This document shows, in pieces, positions 9,616 through 18,784 of a stretch of DNA of 64,000 nt. Origin of the DNA: Planktothrix sp. FACHB-1365 (GTDB lineage: Bacteria > Cyanobacteriota > Cyanobacteriia > Cyanobacteriales > Microcoleaceae); assembly GCF_014697575.1 (NCBI RefSeq), contig NZ_JACJSC010000005.1, forward strand, positions 204,392-268,391. Direction: 5' to 3'. Made by a program: the position numbers and the translations under genes. Below the pieces are notes generated by a model, which saw only the letters and a list, made by a program, of their open reading frames with translations, did not search any database and was not told the DNA's origin. Within the stretch, counting starts at the first letter, position 1. Each line of letters begins with the position of its first letter.

Positions 9616-9732
9616 GTGGTAGAACCATTACTGTCAGGAATTGTTCTGGGTTTAATTGTCGTGACGCTGTTAGGGTTATTTTTCGCAGCGTACCAACAAT
9701 ATCGTCGGGGAAACCAACTTAATATCGACTAA
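9616..9732 (+). CDS. petG: Cytochrome b6f complex subunit PetG
   Basis: A 38-residue single-span protein starting [16 protein letters not shown] and ending [10 protein letters not shown], very close to PetG of other cyanobacteria. It stabilises the cytochrome b6f complex in the thylakoid membrane. The start codon is GTG, set by AGGAG about 5 bp upstream and by the conserved [10 protein letters not shown] start. Three TTAACCG repeats lie about 50 bp upstream at 9549-9570. Confidence 0.95.
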   Translation: MVEPLLSGIVLGLIVVTLLGLFFAAYQQYRRGNQLNID

Positions 9733-9796
9733 ATATCCAGAATTTCCACTCACCCTTGGTTGAGCCGTCTAGGTTAACCGGGGGTGAACTTATTCC

Positions 9797-11098
9797 GTGA
9801 ATGTTATGAGTCAGCTAGGGATGGATCTGATATCAGTAGGAACAATGCTCCTCATTGTGGTGATTGTGATCCTTCTGATTCTTTATTTTCGAGGGGTTTT
9901 TCGAGACAAACACCACTATCAGGTTAGAAATTTACCCCCACCCACCGCCGATAATTTCGCCTTTACGATTGCCTGTTTATCGGATTCCTACATTACCGCC
10001 GGACAAGTTACTGGGTTTTGGGTGGAAGCCGATCAAATTTATGCCGCTCGACTGGATGCCATTCGCAAAGCCCAAACGGTGATTCAGTTTGAAACCTATA
10101 TGATGACACCGGGGCGACGGGCTGATGAGTTTGCAGCCGCCTTGGCTGAACGTGCTCAAGCGGGGGTTAGAGTTCAACTGTTAGCGGATAATTATGGGAG
10201 CCAATCGATGTCTGCGGACTATTGGCAACGGTTGGAAGCCTCTGGGGTGGAAGTTGAATTATTTAATGAATTAAGTTGGAAGGATTTAAGCCATCATCTC
10301 AAACGCAATCATCGGAAGTTATTGTTAATTGATCAACATCTAGCGATGATTGGAGGGGCGGGAATTTCTGATGAGTGGGATGGTTTAGACGGGAATGATT
10401 GTTGCTGTCCTTGGTTTGACTATGAAATTGCCTTTGAAGGCCCTCTAGTTGCCCGGTTACGGGGTATTTTTCTGCAACATTGGATGGATGGTGGCGGTGT
10501 GGCGGATTTGGCCTTAGATCCTCTGGTTTTGACTCCTGAACATGATCCCAAGGTGATTATTACCCCCGGAGAAGATCCGAGTTATCGAGATTCGGAAATT
10601 CGCTCTTTATATCAATCTTTAATTCAGGCTTCTCAATATCGACTTTGGATTGCTAGTCCCTATTTTTTACCTGATCCGAGTTCCCGTAGAGTTTTATTTG
10701 AGGCGAAGCGCAGAGGGGTAGATATTCGGATTTTAACGATGGGAAAAACCTGTGATAAACCGTTTGTTCATTATACGTCCCGTGAATTGTACGGTTATTT
10801 ATTGCAGGGAGGAATTGAGATTTATGAATATCAAAAAAGCATGATGCACGCTAAGGCTTGGTTAGTTGATGATCATTGGGTGAGTTTAGGTAGTGCTAAT
10901 TTTGATCCCCGTAGTTTGTTTAAAAATGATGAGTTAAATATTTCTACGTCTGAACCTGAAGTTATTCCCCAAATAGAAACGTTTTTTACACAGGGTTTTG
11001 CCAATAGTTATTTGGTGAATCGCAAAGATTGGCAACGTCGCTCTAAATTGGAACGGTTAATCGGACAATTCTGTTTATTATTTTTCTGGCAACTTTAA
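9797..11098 (+). CDS. Phospholipase D-like / cardiolipin synthase-family protein
   Basis: A 433-residue member of the phospholipase D superfamily with an N-terminal membrane segment (about residues 14-31). Two HKD-type motifs are present: HRKLLLIDQHLAMIGGAGIS and HAKAWLVDDHWVSLGSANFD. Both keep His, Lys, Asp and the downstream Ser/Asn that make up the active site. The architecture fits cardiolipin synthase-like proteins, but the substrate cannot be fixed. The GTG start (9797) has GGGGGTGA about 10 bp upstream. An ATG nine bases later would give nearly the same protein. Confidence 0.85.
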   Translation: MNVMSQLGMDLISVGTMLLIVVIVILLILYFRGVFRDKHHYQVRNLPPPTADNFAFTIACLSDSYITAGQVTGFWVEADQIYAARLDAIRKAQTVIQFETYMMTPGRRADEFAAALAERAQAGVRVQLLADNYGSQSMSADYWQRLEASGVEVELFNELSWKDLSHHLKRNHRKLLLIDQHLAMIGGAGISDEWDGLDGNDCCCPWFDYEIAFEGPLVARLRGIFLQHWMDGGGVADLALDPLVLTPEHDPKVIITPGEDPSYRDSEIRSLYQSLIQASQYRLWIASPYFLPDPSSRRVLFEAKRRGVDIRILTMGKTCDKPFVHYTSRELYGYLLQGGIEIYEYQKSMMHAKAWLVDDHWVSLGSANFDPRSLFKNDELNISTSEPEVIPQIETFFTQGFANSYLVNRKDWQRRSKLERLIGQFCLLFFWQL

Positions 11099-12093
11099 TC
11101 AGTTGTCAAGTATCCCCATCATCAGTTATTAACCTACAATAAACAACAGTACCCAAATCCGGTTTCCTCAGTGATTTCCTCTCCTGTGTTGGATGATGTA
11201 GAGTTGCACTAAGGTTTAATGCTTAGTTGCATTGCTCCCTTTACCATAATTGGGGGAAGTGTAAGGATTAACGATGGGTACTGTTGTTTATATTCGACTT
11301 CGACGAAACAGATTGTTTTGACGTTTAACAGCGTAACCTACCTCCTAGTCAGACTGAGGAATTTCCTCGTTTATAATATATCAAAGTTGGAGTTGTAAAC
11401 TTGTTAATTACGAAGCTACATTGCTCCCAGTTGATTCACTTGAGGAAATATCAGCAACCAAAGGAAGAGGTGCTGCGGAAGATGACAGACGTTAGATGAA
11501 ACAGTATTTTTACCTCCTAATTTCACTCAATTTCGATGCCCAATAAAACGTTTTTATGACCTCCTTTTAGATGAGATATAACCGTTTGAACATCGTTTGC
11601 TTATCTGTCAGGGAAGCTTTCTTTGCTTCTGTTAATACTGTAATAAACCTCCCTCTGAATTGCAAGTGAAATCAACTAAAGTTAATCATTCCATTCATTA
11701 ACACTCTCTCAAATGTAAACTTAAGTAACATTAAATTCCGAGTGCAATAGGCTTCTAATTTGGATACAGAGGGAATAGCCACTGCTCAAACCGTTAATCA
11801 AGATTAACTCAAAATATGGCCCAACCAAAATCGAAACTATTGCTTGAGGCTGCAATTTCAGCGTTTCGCACTCAGATTGAAGTTCTTCGAGAGGAACATT
11901 AACAGATGTCTATTGACCTCGATATGCGTCCCAGGCGATCGCAGAAGCCTAGCGTCACCAAGCTCGACAAATGGTACAACAGTCCGCAATGCGATCGCAG
12001 CCTTGGAACAATAACGGTACTGGAAATAGCAGCAATAGTTTTAAAATCCAGTTTAAATATTGATCAGCTTAAGCCCTAAAATTAAAGATAGAG
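11099..12093. other. Gene-free kilobase with scattered protein-like fragments
   Basis: No intact gene is found in this stretch. Short frames look like coding debris. A 15-codon frame begins at 11274 (MGTVVYIRLRRNRLF) after an AAGGA motif. A frame near 11415 contains EATLLPVDSLEEISATKGRG. A 28-codon frame begins at 11815 (MAQPKSKLLLEAAISAFRTQ), followed by another containing ARQMVQQSAMRSQPWNNNG. I do not recognise any of them. The pattern fits a decayed insertion or gene cluster between the phospholipase D-like gene and serS. Confidence 0.4.
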
Positions 12094-12114
12094 AGCCCTG
12101 AAGGGCTCACTACG
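12094..12114 (+). repeat. Dispersed 21-bp palindromic repeat, copy 1
   Basis: AGCCCTGAAGGGCTCACTACG forms a 6-bp hairpin (AGCCCT/AGGGCT) with a conserved 3' flank. It lies 2 bp past the serS stop codon and may act as a weak transcript end for serS. Related copies are at 23990, 36370, 36511 and 36539. Confidence 0.75.
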
Positions 12115-12116
12115 AA

Positions 12117-13394
12117 TTAGAGGATTTCTCGTCCTAAATAGGGTTGTAAAACGTCAGGAATACGGATGGTTTCATCAGGTTGTTGATAATTTTCTAAAAT
12201 TGCAGCCATAGTGCGACCAACGGCTAACCCAGAACCATTTAACGCATGAATATATTGTGTACCTTTTTTACCCGCTTCTTTAAAGCGAATATTGGCACGT
12301 CGAGCTTGAAAATCTTTAACATTGGAACAACTAGAAATCTCGCGATAGGTTCCCGCCGAGGGCAACCACACCTCAATATCATAACATTTGGCGGCGGAAA
12401 ATCCTAAATCTCCCGTACATAATTCTATCACCCGGTAAGGTAATTTTAACGCTTGTAAAACCCCTTCAGCATCCTGTACTAATTTCTCATGTTCTGCTTC
12501 TGAAGTGTCAGGATGAACCAGTTTCACCATTTCCACTTTATTAAATTGATGTAACCGAATTAACCCCCTGGTATCTTTCCCATAACTTCCGGCTTCTCGG
12601 CGAAAACAAGGGGTATAAGAACAATGATAAATGGGTAATTGTTCCGCCTCTAAAATCTCATCTCGATACAAATTCATGACGGATACTTCAGAGGTCGGAA
12701 TTAACCATAAATCATCGGAATCACATTTAAAACTTTCTTCGGCAAATTTCGGTAGTTGACCCGTTGCCGTTAAGGAGGTACTATTAACTAATAACGGGGG
12801 CATGACTTCAATATAACCGTTATTTGTATGGCGGTCTAACATAAATTGAATTAACGCCCGTTCTAAGGCAGCACCTGCACCTTTTAACGCTACAAATCTC
12901 GCTTGAGCGACTTTAACCGCCTGTTTAAACTCTAATAAATTTAGTTTTTCGCCAATATCTGCATGATGCAAAATATTAGGATTTTGGGGAATATATTCAT
13001 CTCCCCAGCGTCTAACTTCTACATTCTCTCGTTCATCTTTTCCTACCGGAGTAGATTCACTGGGTAAATTGGGAATGGGTAATAATAATTGAGTGATTTG
13101 AGCATCAATTTCTTTTTCCTTTGGCTCCAATTCACTCAACTTTACTTTCAGTTGTTGACCTTCTTCTCTTAAGGCTTTAATTTCTTCCCCTTTAGGGTCA
13201 CATCCTGATTTAATTTTCTCCCCAACTAATTTACCAATATCATTACTTCGGGTTTGCAATACAATGCGTTCCTGTTCCAGTTGGCGACGTTGTTCATCTA
13301 AGGTTAAAATCGGTTGCAAATCATACTCGCCTCGTACCTTTAGGCGGTCTTGCACTGCGGCTGGATTTTCCCGAATTAATTTAATATCTAACAC
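12117..13394 (-). CDS. serS: Seryl-tRNA synthetase
   Basis: The 425-residue class II synthetase charges tRNA-Ser. The N-terminal coiled-coil tRNA-binding arm (about residues 27-105) is followed by the catalytic core with motif 2 ([22 protein letters not shown]) and motif 3 ([20 protein letters not shown]). Length and both ends match the family. The start ATG is at 13394, and it is transcribed away from the WD40 gene region. The short palindromic repeat just past the stop may help end the transcript. Confidence 0.97.
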   Translation of the reverse strand: MLDIKLIRENPAAVQDRLKVRGEYDLQPILTLDEQRRQLEQERIVLQTRSNDIGKLVGEKIKSGCDPKGEEIKALREEGQQLKVKLSELEPKEKEIDAQITQLLLPIPNLPSESTPVGKDERENVEVRRWGDEYIPQNPNILHHADIGEKLNLLEFKQAVKVAQARFVALKGAGAALERALIQFMLDRHTNNGYIEVMPPLLVNSTSLTATGQLPKFAEESFKCDSDDLWLIPTSEVSVMNLYRDEILEAEQLPIYHCSYTPCFRREAGSYGKDTRGLIRLHQFNKVEMVKLVHPDTSEAEHEKLVQDAEGVLQALKLPYRVIELCTGDLGFSAAKCYDIEVWLPSAGTYREISSCSNVKDFQARRANIRFKEAGKKGTQYIHALNGSGLAVGRTMAAILENYQQPDETIRIPDVLQPYLGREIL

Positions 13395-13503
13395 GGCGTT
13401 CCCTTCAATACTGCTTGATTTTGGATTATGGGTTTATCTTTATAGTCTACTCCATTCGGGCAACATCAAATAGAAGGGAACCCAAAAGTTATCGATTCAT
13501 CAA

Positions 13504-14844
13504 TTATCTCCACCCTTCCCAAGGGGTAACTTCCAGCAGTCCAGAGGGAGATAAGACCACCTGAAATTGAGCAAAAGATTGAAGGGAAGATTGAGCATCC
13601 GGTTGGAACAAGGGGGCGGTTTTTTGCATTTCCTGAACAGCGGCTGAGTTAAAGGGTTTATAGGCAATGATTTTGCCTTTTTCATTTAAAACAACTTGAT
13701 AAATCAATAAATTTTTAAGCATTAGATTAGCTTGCCAACGTTGATCAATTATATCATAAAGTTGTTGATTTAAGTGTTGAATTAATTCCTTATTAGTAAT
13801 CGGTATAGGTGTTTTTTGTACCAAAGGTTGAGGATGAGGCATTGACCAAAGTTTAATCGTTTCATCCCCACTAGCACTCGCTAAAATTGTACCTTCAGGA
13901 TTAAAGACTAATGACCAAATAGGATGATGATGTTCGGATAAATGGTTTAAGAGTTTCCCCGTAGTGGGATTCCATAAATTAATGGTTTTGTCATAACTTC
14001 CACTCGCTAAAATATCTCCATTGGGGCTAAAAACAACGGATAAAATATCTGCGGAATGGTGATTTAACGAATGCAGAACTTTCCCGGTTTTAAAGTTCCA
14101 CAATTTGACGCTATGGTCTGCACTACCACTAGCTAAAATTGTACCATTAGGACTAAAAGCTAAGGCGTGAACCGCCGCAGAATGCTGCATTAAGGTATAG
14201 TTTCCTTCATCGGTTAAAGACCAAATTGTAATATTACCATTTTCGCTTCCCGTTGCTAAAGTTTGACGATCAGGACTAAAGGCAATTGAAGTCACCCAAT
14301 CTTTATTATCAAGGATTTTTAGAAGTTGACCTGTAGACAAATTCCACAACCGAATGGTGTGATCTGTACTCCCAGAAGCTAACAATTTCCCATCGGGACT
14401 AATGGCAATTGCTTTAATATCATCGCTATGACCTTTAAGGGTTTGAATCAGTTGACCTGTTGTAAAATTCCACAGTTTAATTTCATTATCCCAACTCGCA
14501 CTAATGATCACTTTTCCGTCAGGACTCAGCGCTAAAGATTCAACGGCATCAACGTGAGCATTTACGGTTTTTTGTAATTGACCTGTTTGCAAATTCCAAA
14601 TTTTAATAAAACCGCCATAACCTCCACTAATTAATGTTTGACCATCGGGAGTCATTGCGATCGCATAAATCCATCCTGAATGATCTTTTAAGGTTTGCAT
14701 AGAGGACAATGATAAACTTGATTTAAGCTCAGGGGATGTTGCATTTAATCTTGAGAAATTCTTTGCTAATGTAACACCCATAATAACTGCGGTTGTCATT
14801 GCTAAAACTGTTGAAATTTTCCAATTAATTTGTTTGATAAACAT
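13504..14844 (-). CDS. WD40 repeat protein with N-terminal signal-anchor
   Basis: A 446-residue protein with a hydrophobic N-terminus (STVLAMTTAVIMGVTLA), then seven WD40 repeats recognised by their GH/dipeptide and W[ND]x endings (WNL, WNF, WNL, WSL, WNF, WNP, WSM). Together they predict one complete seven-bladed propeller. A C-terminal domain of about 100 residues starts near NKELIQHLNQQLYD and has no function known to me. The topology puts the propeller outside the cytoplasm or at the membrane surface. It lies just downstream of the ferric-reductase-like gene on the same strand, so the two could be co-transcribed. Binding partner unknown. Confidence 0.85.
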   Translation of the reverse strand: MFIKQINWKISTVLAMTTAVIMGVTLAKNFSRLNATSPELKSSLSLSSMQTLKDHSGWIYAIAMTPDGQTLISGGYGGFIKIWNLQTGQLQKTVNAHVDAVESLALSPDGKVIISASWDNEIKLWNFTTGQLIQTLKGHSDDIKAIAISPDGKLLASGSTDHTIRLWNLSTGQLLKILDNKDWVTSIAFSPDRQTLATGSENGNITIWSLTDEGNYTLMQHSAAVHALAFSPNGTILASGSADHSVKLWNFKTGKVLHSLNHHSADILSVVFSPNGDILASGSYDKTINLWNPTTGKLLNHLSEHHHPIWSLVFNPEGTILASASGDETIKLWSMPHPQPLVQKTPIPITNKELIQHLNQQLYDIIDQRWQANLMLKNLLIYQVVLNEKGKIIAYKPFNSAAVQEMQKTAPLFQPDAQSSLQSFAQFQVVLSPSGLLEVTPWEGWR

Positions 14845-14908
14845 CTAAATTTTCTCCATTAATCTTGTAGAAAAAAACGGGTTTCTGAGCGAGATCTTTA
14901 GATATAAA

Positions 14909-15463
14909 TTAAATTTTTTTACAGAAACCCTGTTTTTGAGAATTGCTTTGATGATGAACAATCCATTGACGATACAAAAATAAAATAATAACGATTAACA
15001 TTGACACCATGCCAAAGGGTGTTAAATATGTCCAATGGTGAGCCATAATTGCCCAAATATGCCAGGTTAATAAAAACATTGCCCAATACGTTAACTGTTG
15101 TAATTTCTTCCAATTTTTCTTAAGGCGTTTAACACTCCAATCATTAGAAGTAATTGCCAATAACGTAAAAATCGTTAACGTTGAAGTTCCTTGAAAATAG
15201 AACCAATAGGTTTTAATATCTAACCAATCAAAATTTCTTTGTTTAATATAAATATAAGCATGACCAACCGCTAAACAAAATGATAAAAGACCAATCCAAC
15301 GCCGATATTTCAACAACCATTTAGGAATCCCTGTTTTAGTCGTGGCTGGGAAAACAATTCTTAACGTGGTTGGAAGTAATGTTAGAATATAAGCACCAAC
15401 CGCTAAAAATCCTAATAAAGCTGCAAAGGAAACTGGATTAAATTCAAGTTGAAATAGTTGCAT
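14909..15463 (-). CDS. Ferric reductase-like transmembrane protein (MsrQ/YedZ-like)
   Basis: A 184-residue integral membrane protein with five or six predicted membrane spans. Conserved histidines in LAVGHAYIYIK, in LLTWHIWAIMAHHW and the spacing between them fit the haem-binding four-helix core of the ferric reductase-like domain. This family includes MsrQ, the haem partner of a periplasmic methionine sulfoxide reductase, but no msrP gene is seen here. The gene diverges from an OmpR-type response regulator across 155 bp, which suggests it is a target of that two-component system. Confidence 0.75.
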   Translation of the reverse strand: MQLFQLEFNPVSFAALLGFLAVGAYILTLLPTTLRIVFPATTKTGIPKWLLKYRRWIGLLSFCLAVGHAYIYIKQRNFDWLDIKTYWFYFQGTSTLTIFTLLAITSNDWSVKRLKKNWKKLQQLTYWAMFLLTWHIWAIMAHHWTYLTPFGMVSMLIVIILFLYRQWIVHHQSNSQKQGFCKKI

Positions 15464-15530
15464 GGCTGAATTCCCTCATCCTGAATAGTTCTATTAAGCC
15501 AAGCTATAATTACCACTTCCTTTCACGGAG

Positions 15531-15546
15531 ATTACAAATTTGTAAT
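15531..15546. promoter_or_regulatory. Perfect 16-bp palindrome between divergent genes
   Basis: ATTACAAATTTGTAAT lies between the ferric-reductase-like gene and the response regulator gene. It is a perfect dyad, close to the middle of the 155-bp gap, and could be an operator for either gene. No regulator is proven. Confidence 0.4.
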
Positions 15547-15591
15547 ATTACAAGCTGATTAATCCCATTATTATTAAGGAAGCTTTTATCA

Positions 15592-15612
15592 AATTCTCAT
15601 CCAATTCTCATC
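15592..15612 (+). promoter_or_regulatory. Tandem AATTCTCATC pair upstream of the response regulator
   Basis: AATTCTCATC occurs twice with an 11-bp period (15592 and 15603), ending 6 bp before the response regulator ATG. OmpR-family regulators bind direct repeats spaced by one helical turn, so this could be an autoregulatory site. Its closeness to the start codon would suit repression or a downstream promoter element. Confidence 0.4.
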
Positions 15613-15618
15613 AAACTT

Positions 15619-16296
15619 ATGAATGTCCTGTTGATTGAAGATCAACCCAAAATCGCCAATTTTGTACAAATGGGTTTGAAAGAACAAGGGTTTGTGGTTA
15701 ACTATTGTGACAACGGCGATGACGGGTATTTAGAAGCGATGAACAATGACTATGATGTAATTGTTCTCGATATTATGATCCCCGGAAAAGATGGATTAGC
15801 CATTCTCAAAAGTCTCCGCAAAGCCGGACGGAATATTCCGGTTATTTTACTTACCGCACGCAATGAATTAGAAGACCGACTGGAAGGACTTAATTTAGGT
15901 GCAGATGACTATATTTCTAAACCTTTCTTTGTCGAAGAATTAATCGCGCGAATTCATGCAGTTGTCCGTCGGAGCATCGGAGAACGCCAAAATATTATTG
16001 CTTATGGTGCTCTAAAATTAGATCGAATTACCAGAGAAGTGACCTGTAATCAACAAATTGTTGAACTCACCACTCGTGAGTTTAATTTATTAGAATATTT
16101 AATGCGATCGCCGGGACGAGTCTTAACTCGAACACAAATCTTAGAACACGTTTGGGGGTATGATTTCAATCCCAATACCAATGTTGTCGATGTCTGTATT
16201 CAACGCATTAGAAAAAAAATTGATTGTATCGGAGGAAATGATTGTATTGAAAGCGTGCGCGGTGTAGGTTATCGCTTTCGGAAACCGGAGTCATGA
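15619..16296 (+). CDS. OmpR-family response regulator (heavy-metal type)
   Basis: A 225-residue DNA-binding regulator. The receiver domain has the acidic pair in LLIEDQPK, phospho-Asp in VIVLDIMIPGKDG, Thr in ILLTARNE and Lys in ISKPFFVEE. The C-terminal winged helix contains LTTREFNLLEYLM and SVRGVGYRF. It resembles CusR/CopR-type and cyanobacterial RppA-type regulators, which respond to metals or redox signals. The gene overlaps the downstream kinase by 4 bp (ATGA), so the two form a coupled pair. It is divergent from the ferric-reductase-like gene, a likely target. Confidence 0.9.
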   Translation: MNVLLIEDQPKIANFVQMGLKEQGFVVNYCDNGDDGYLEAMNNDYDVIVLDIMIPGKDGLAILKSLRKAGRNIPVILLTARNELEDRLEGLNLGADDYISKPFFVEELIARIHAVVRRSIGERQNIIAYGALKLDRITREVTCNQQIVELTTREFNLLEYLMRSPGRVLTRTQILEHVWGYDFNPNTNVVDVCIQRIRKKIDCIGGNDCIESVRGVGYRFRKPES

Positions 16297-17786
16297 ACAT
16301 GAAACACCACTCTTTTCGAGTCCGTATTGCGCTGTTATCTGCAACCCTAACCGGAGGGTCTTTAATCGCCTTTAGTTTAGGATTTTGGGGGCTAAATTAT
16401 AATGCTCATCTCGCCCGTTTAGACGCAGAACTTAGAAATCAACTATTACAAAGTGATCATATCCAAGGACAACCTTCATTACAGGTTTATGAAACTCAAT
16501 TAAGCCATCATTTTAAGGATATTCCTATCACTATTTGGGTCATTGATAGAGAGGGTTTTACTCAATATCGCTCCCCCAATATGCCAAATTTTAACCTCGA
16601 AATTTCTGATTTTCCCCCATTTCCCTTACCTCCCCATCATTTAGATTTTCCCCATACTCCCGATAGGTCTCGTCCCCCCGATTTTCCCGATGCTCCCCGT
16701 CGTTTGCGCCGTCCTCCCCGTAATTTTGAACCCCATTTCCCTCCCCCTCCTCCTGAAGCTAAAATTATGACCCGGCGGTCTTCTTCGGGATTGTGGCGTG
16801 TTGGTTTAGTCACGTTTCCCCATCAAAAAGTTGCGATCGCTGTGAGTTTCAGGGGTATTGATCAGGAAATGGCATCAATGCGGAATGGGTTTTTAGTGTC
16901 AATTCCTATCCTATTATTAATGATTGTAGGTGCTTCTTGGCTTTTATCCAGTAGTGCATTACACCCGATTCAACGATTAACAAAAAGTATCCGACAAGTG
17001 ACAGCAAAAGGACTAGATCAGCGTGTTCCTATTAACACAACAGATATTGAATTTGTCGAATTAATTCAAGTGTTTAATCAAATGTTAGAACGTTTAGAAC
17101 GTAGCTTTAAACAAGCGTCTCGCTTTAGTGGAGATGCGGCTCATGAACTCAAAACTCCCCTGGCTATTCTTCAAGGAGAATTAGAACAAATGTTACAAAA
17201 AGCAGAAACAGAATCATCCACACAGCAAGCCTTAAGTCATCTTTTAGATGAAGTTAGACGTTTAGGAGGAACAACCCGAAAATTATTATTATTATCCTTA
17301 GCTGATGCTGGACAAATGCGATTGTATCAAACCCCGGTCAACTTATCTTCAGTGTTAGCAGACCAGATAGAAGATATAGAATTATTAGCACCGGATTTAA
17401 TACTTAAAACAGATATTAATCCTGAACTCATTGTATCAGGAGATCAAGATTTATTAACCCAAGTATTACAAAATTTAATTGGTAATGCGATTAAATATAA
17501 TTTGCCGGAAGGTTGGATCAAAATTCAAGGTTATCAACGGGGGAAAAAGGTTATTATTACTGTTACTAATACCTCTAAAGATATTCCTCTTAAAGATCGA
17601 GATCGTTTATTTGATCGTTTCTATCGAGGTGATCCGGCGCGAACTCGCCAAATTGAAGGGATCGGATTAGGATTAAGTTTAGCACGAGAAATTGCCCGCG
17701 CCCACCAAGGAGATCTAACGTTAGATCCCCCTCAATTGGGTCAAACCTCGTTTACCTTTACCCTTCCCCAAGCGGGGTCAAAATAG
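16293..17786 (+). CDS. Membrane sensor histidine kinase with proline-rich sensor loop
   Basis: A 497-residue kinase: N-terminal membrane segment, periplasmic loop, second membrane segment (VSIPILLLMIVGASWLL), HAMP domain, HisKA (GDAAHELKTPLAIL) and HATPase (N box NLIGNAIKYN; GIGLGLSLA). It is the partner of the upstream regulator. Odd point: residues roughly 105-155 of the periplasmic loop are packed with Pro, His and Arg (PPFPLPPHHLDFPH, then PPPPPEAK), encoded by pyrimidine-rich DNA. Several His residues there could bind metal. In family members I know this loop is shorter and less biased. The signal is inferred only from relatives. Confidence 0.9.
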   Translation: MNMKHHSFRVRIALLSATLTGGSLIAFSLGFWGLNYNAHLARLDAELRNQLLQSDHIQGQPSLQVYETQLSHHFKDIPITIWVIDREGFTQYRSPNMPNFNLEISDFPPFPLPPHHLDFPHTPDRSRPPDFPDAPRRLRRPPRNFEPHFPPPPPEAKIMTRRSSSGLWRVGLVTFPHQKVAIAVSFRGIDQEMASMRNGFLVSIPILLLMIVGASWLLSSSALHPIQRLTKSIRQVTAKGLDQRVPINTTDIEFVELIQVFNQMLERLERSFKQASRFSGDAAHELKTPLAILQGELEQMLQKAETESSTQQALSHLLDEVRRLGGTTRKLLLLSLADAGQMRLYQTPVNLSSVLADQIEDIELLAPDLILKTDINPELIVSGDQDLLTQVLQNLIGNAIKYNLPEGWIKIQGYQRGKKVIITVTNTSKDIPLKDRDRLFDRFYRGDPARTRQIEGIGLGLSLAREIARAHQGDLTLDPPQLGQTSFTFTLPQAGSK

Positions 17787-17845
17787 ATGTGATTTTTGAT
17801 AAATTTATCTACAATATCATTACCTCTTAATTGTTATTGTTGTTT

Positions 17846-18325
17846 ATGAATCCCACTGTAGAAACCCTAAACCCCTCTTTGAACACATCAACTTCTTGGA
17901 AAATTAAATTGCTTTATGATGGTGAATGTCCCTTATGTTTACGAGAAGTGAATTTTTTACAGAAACGGGACGCAGGACGAGGATTAATTGCCTTTGTTAA
18001 TATTAGTGATATTAATTATCGTCCTGAAGATCATGGCGGGATTTCTTTTGAAGCCGCAATGGGACGAATTCATGGCTTACTTCCTGATGGCACAATCATC
18101 CAAAATTTAGAGGTATTTTATCAAATTTATCAACTTCTGGGACTCGGTTGGATTTATGCACCCACTCGTTGGCCATTAATTGGCCCCGTTATGAATACAC
18201 TTTATCAAATTTGGGCTGACTGGCGACTAAAGTTAACAGGACGGCCCAATTTAGCCACATTAGTTAAACAGCGTCAGGACTCTTTAACCTCTGAAACCCC
18301 ATCAGAATGCCGTTGTCAGCGTTAA
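17846..18325 (+). CDS. DCC-family (DUF393) thiol-disulfide oxidoreductase-like protein
   Basis: A 159-residue protein with the family hallmark LLYDGECPLCLREVNFL near the N-terminus (DGxCxxC, a thioredoxin-like active site), then the conserved HGLLPDGTII and GLGWIYAPTRWP. The family is predicted to do thiol-disulfide exchange, and no substrate is known. The start ATG at 17846 is preferred to an in-frame TTG 15 bp earlier. The C-terminus ends with a Cys-rich tip (ECRCQR). A GC hairpin with a T-rich tail follows the stop. Confidence 0.85.
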   Translation: MNPTVETLNPSLNTSTSWKIKLLYDGECPLCLREVNFLQKRDAGRGLIAFVNISDINYRPEDHGGISFEAAMGRIHGLLPDGTIIQNLEVFYQIYQLLGLGWIYAPTRWPLIGPVMNTLYQIWADWRLKLTGRPNLATLVKQRQDSLTSETPSECRCQR

Positions 18326-18365
18326 TTGTCGTCAAACTTCCTGCAAAACAAGGGGTTTTTACACT

Positions 18366-18387
18366 AGGGGGTGACACCCCTCATTTT
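18366..18387 (+). terminator. Hairpin terminator after the DCC-family gene
   Basis: The arms AGGGG and CCCCT flank a short loop, followed by TCATTTT. It lies about 40 bp past the stop of the DCC-family gene. Confidence 0.55.
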
Positions 18388-18429
18388 ATGTGTTATACTT
18401 CAATTATTAAGTAGATGCACCCTGAATTT

Positions 18430-18467
18430 ATCTCCCGCAGTGCGAACTGAGAGGGAGATTTTTGTTT
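18430..18467 (+). terminator. Terminator-like hairpin upstream of a small membrane protein gene
   Basis: ATCTCCC pairs with GGGAGAT across a 16-nt loop and is followed by TTTTGTTT. A TATACT box lies about 35 bp before it, so the segment could encode a short RNA or an attenuator for the gene starting at 18487. Confidence 0.45.
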
Positions 18468-18486
18468 AGATTGGTTTTCAACTCCT

Positions 18487-18723
18487 ATGGTGTCTTTCAA
18501 TCCTAAAGGACGATTCAGCCGACCTATCTTCCAATATGGTCTTCTAGCGCTGATGACTTTAATACTCGGTGTATCTTTACCCCAGTTACCGTTTTGGGAT
18601 CATTCCCCTGTTCCCCACTCCGGGAAGGAAGTTTTGGTGCGTCAATTCCTGTCCCATGCGTCCGAACTCGCTATCCGTTATCAACAAAATCAAACGATTT
18701 CTTCCGTTTCCACCCAGAATTAA
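18487..18723 (+). CDS. Small protein with one membrane segment, function unknown
   Basis: A 78-residue protein with a single hydrophobic stretch (QYGLLALMTLILGVSLPQLPF) and a soluble tail. I do not recognise it. The presence of a hairpin before the start and a strong terminator after the stop supports it as a discrete transcription unit. Confidence 0.55.
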   Translation: MVSFNPKGRFSRPIFQYGLLALMTLILGVSLPQLPFWDHSPVPHSGKEVLVRQFLSHASELAIRYQQNQTISSVSTQN

Positions 18724-18734
18724 ATAACCTCAAT

Positions 18735-18770
18735 AAAAAACCACCTCGGAATTTACCAAGGTGGTTTTTT
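18735..18770. terminator. Bidirectional terminator between the small gene and tmRNA
   Basis: AAAAAACCACCT and AGGTGGTTTTTT arms enclose a short loop. The A/T tails on both sides let it serve the plus-strand small gene and the minus-strand tmRNA, whose 3' end is 15 bp away. Confidence 0.85.
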
Positions 18771-18784
18771 AGGGTGTAGGGGAA

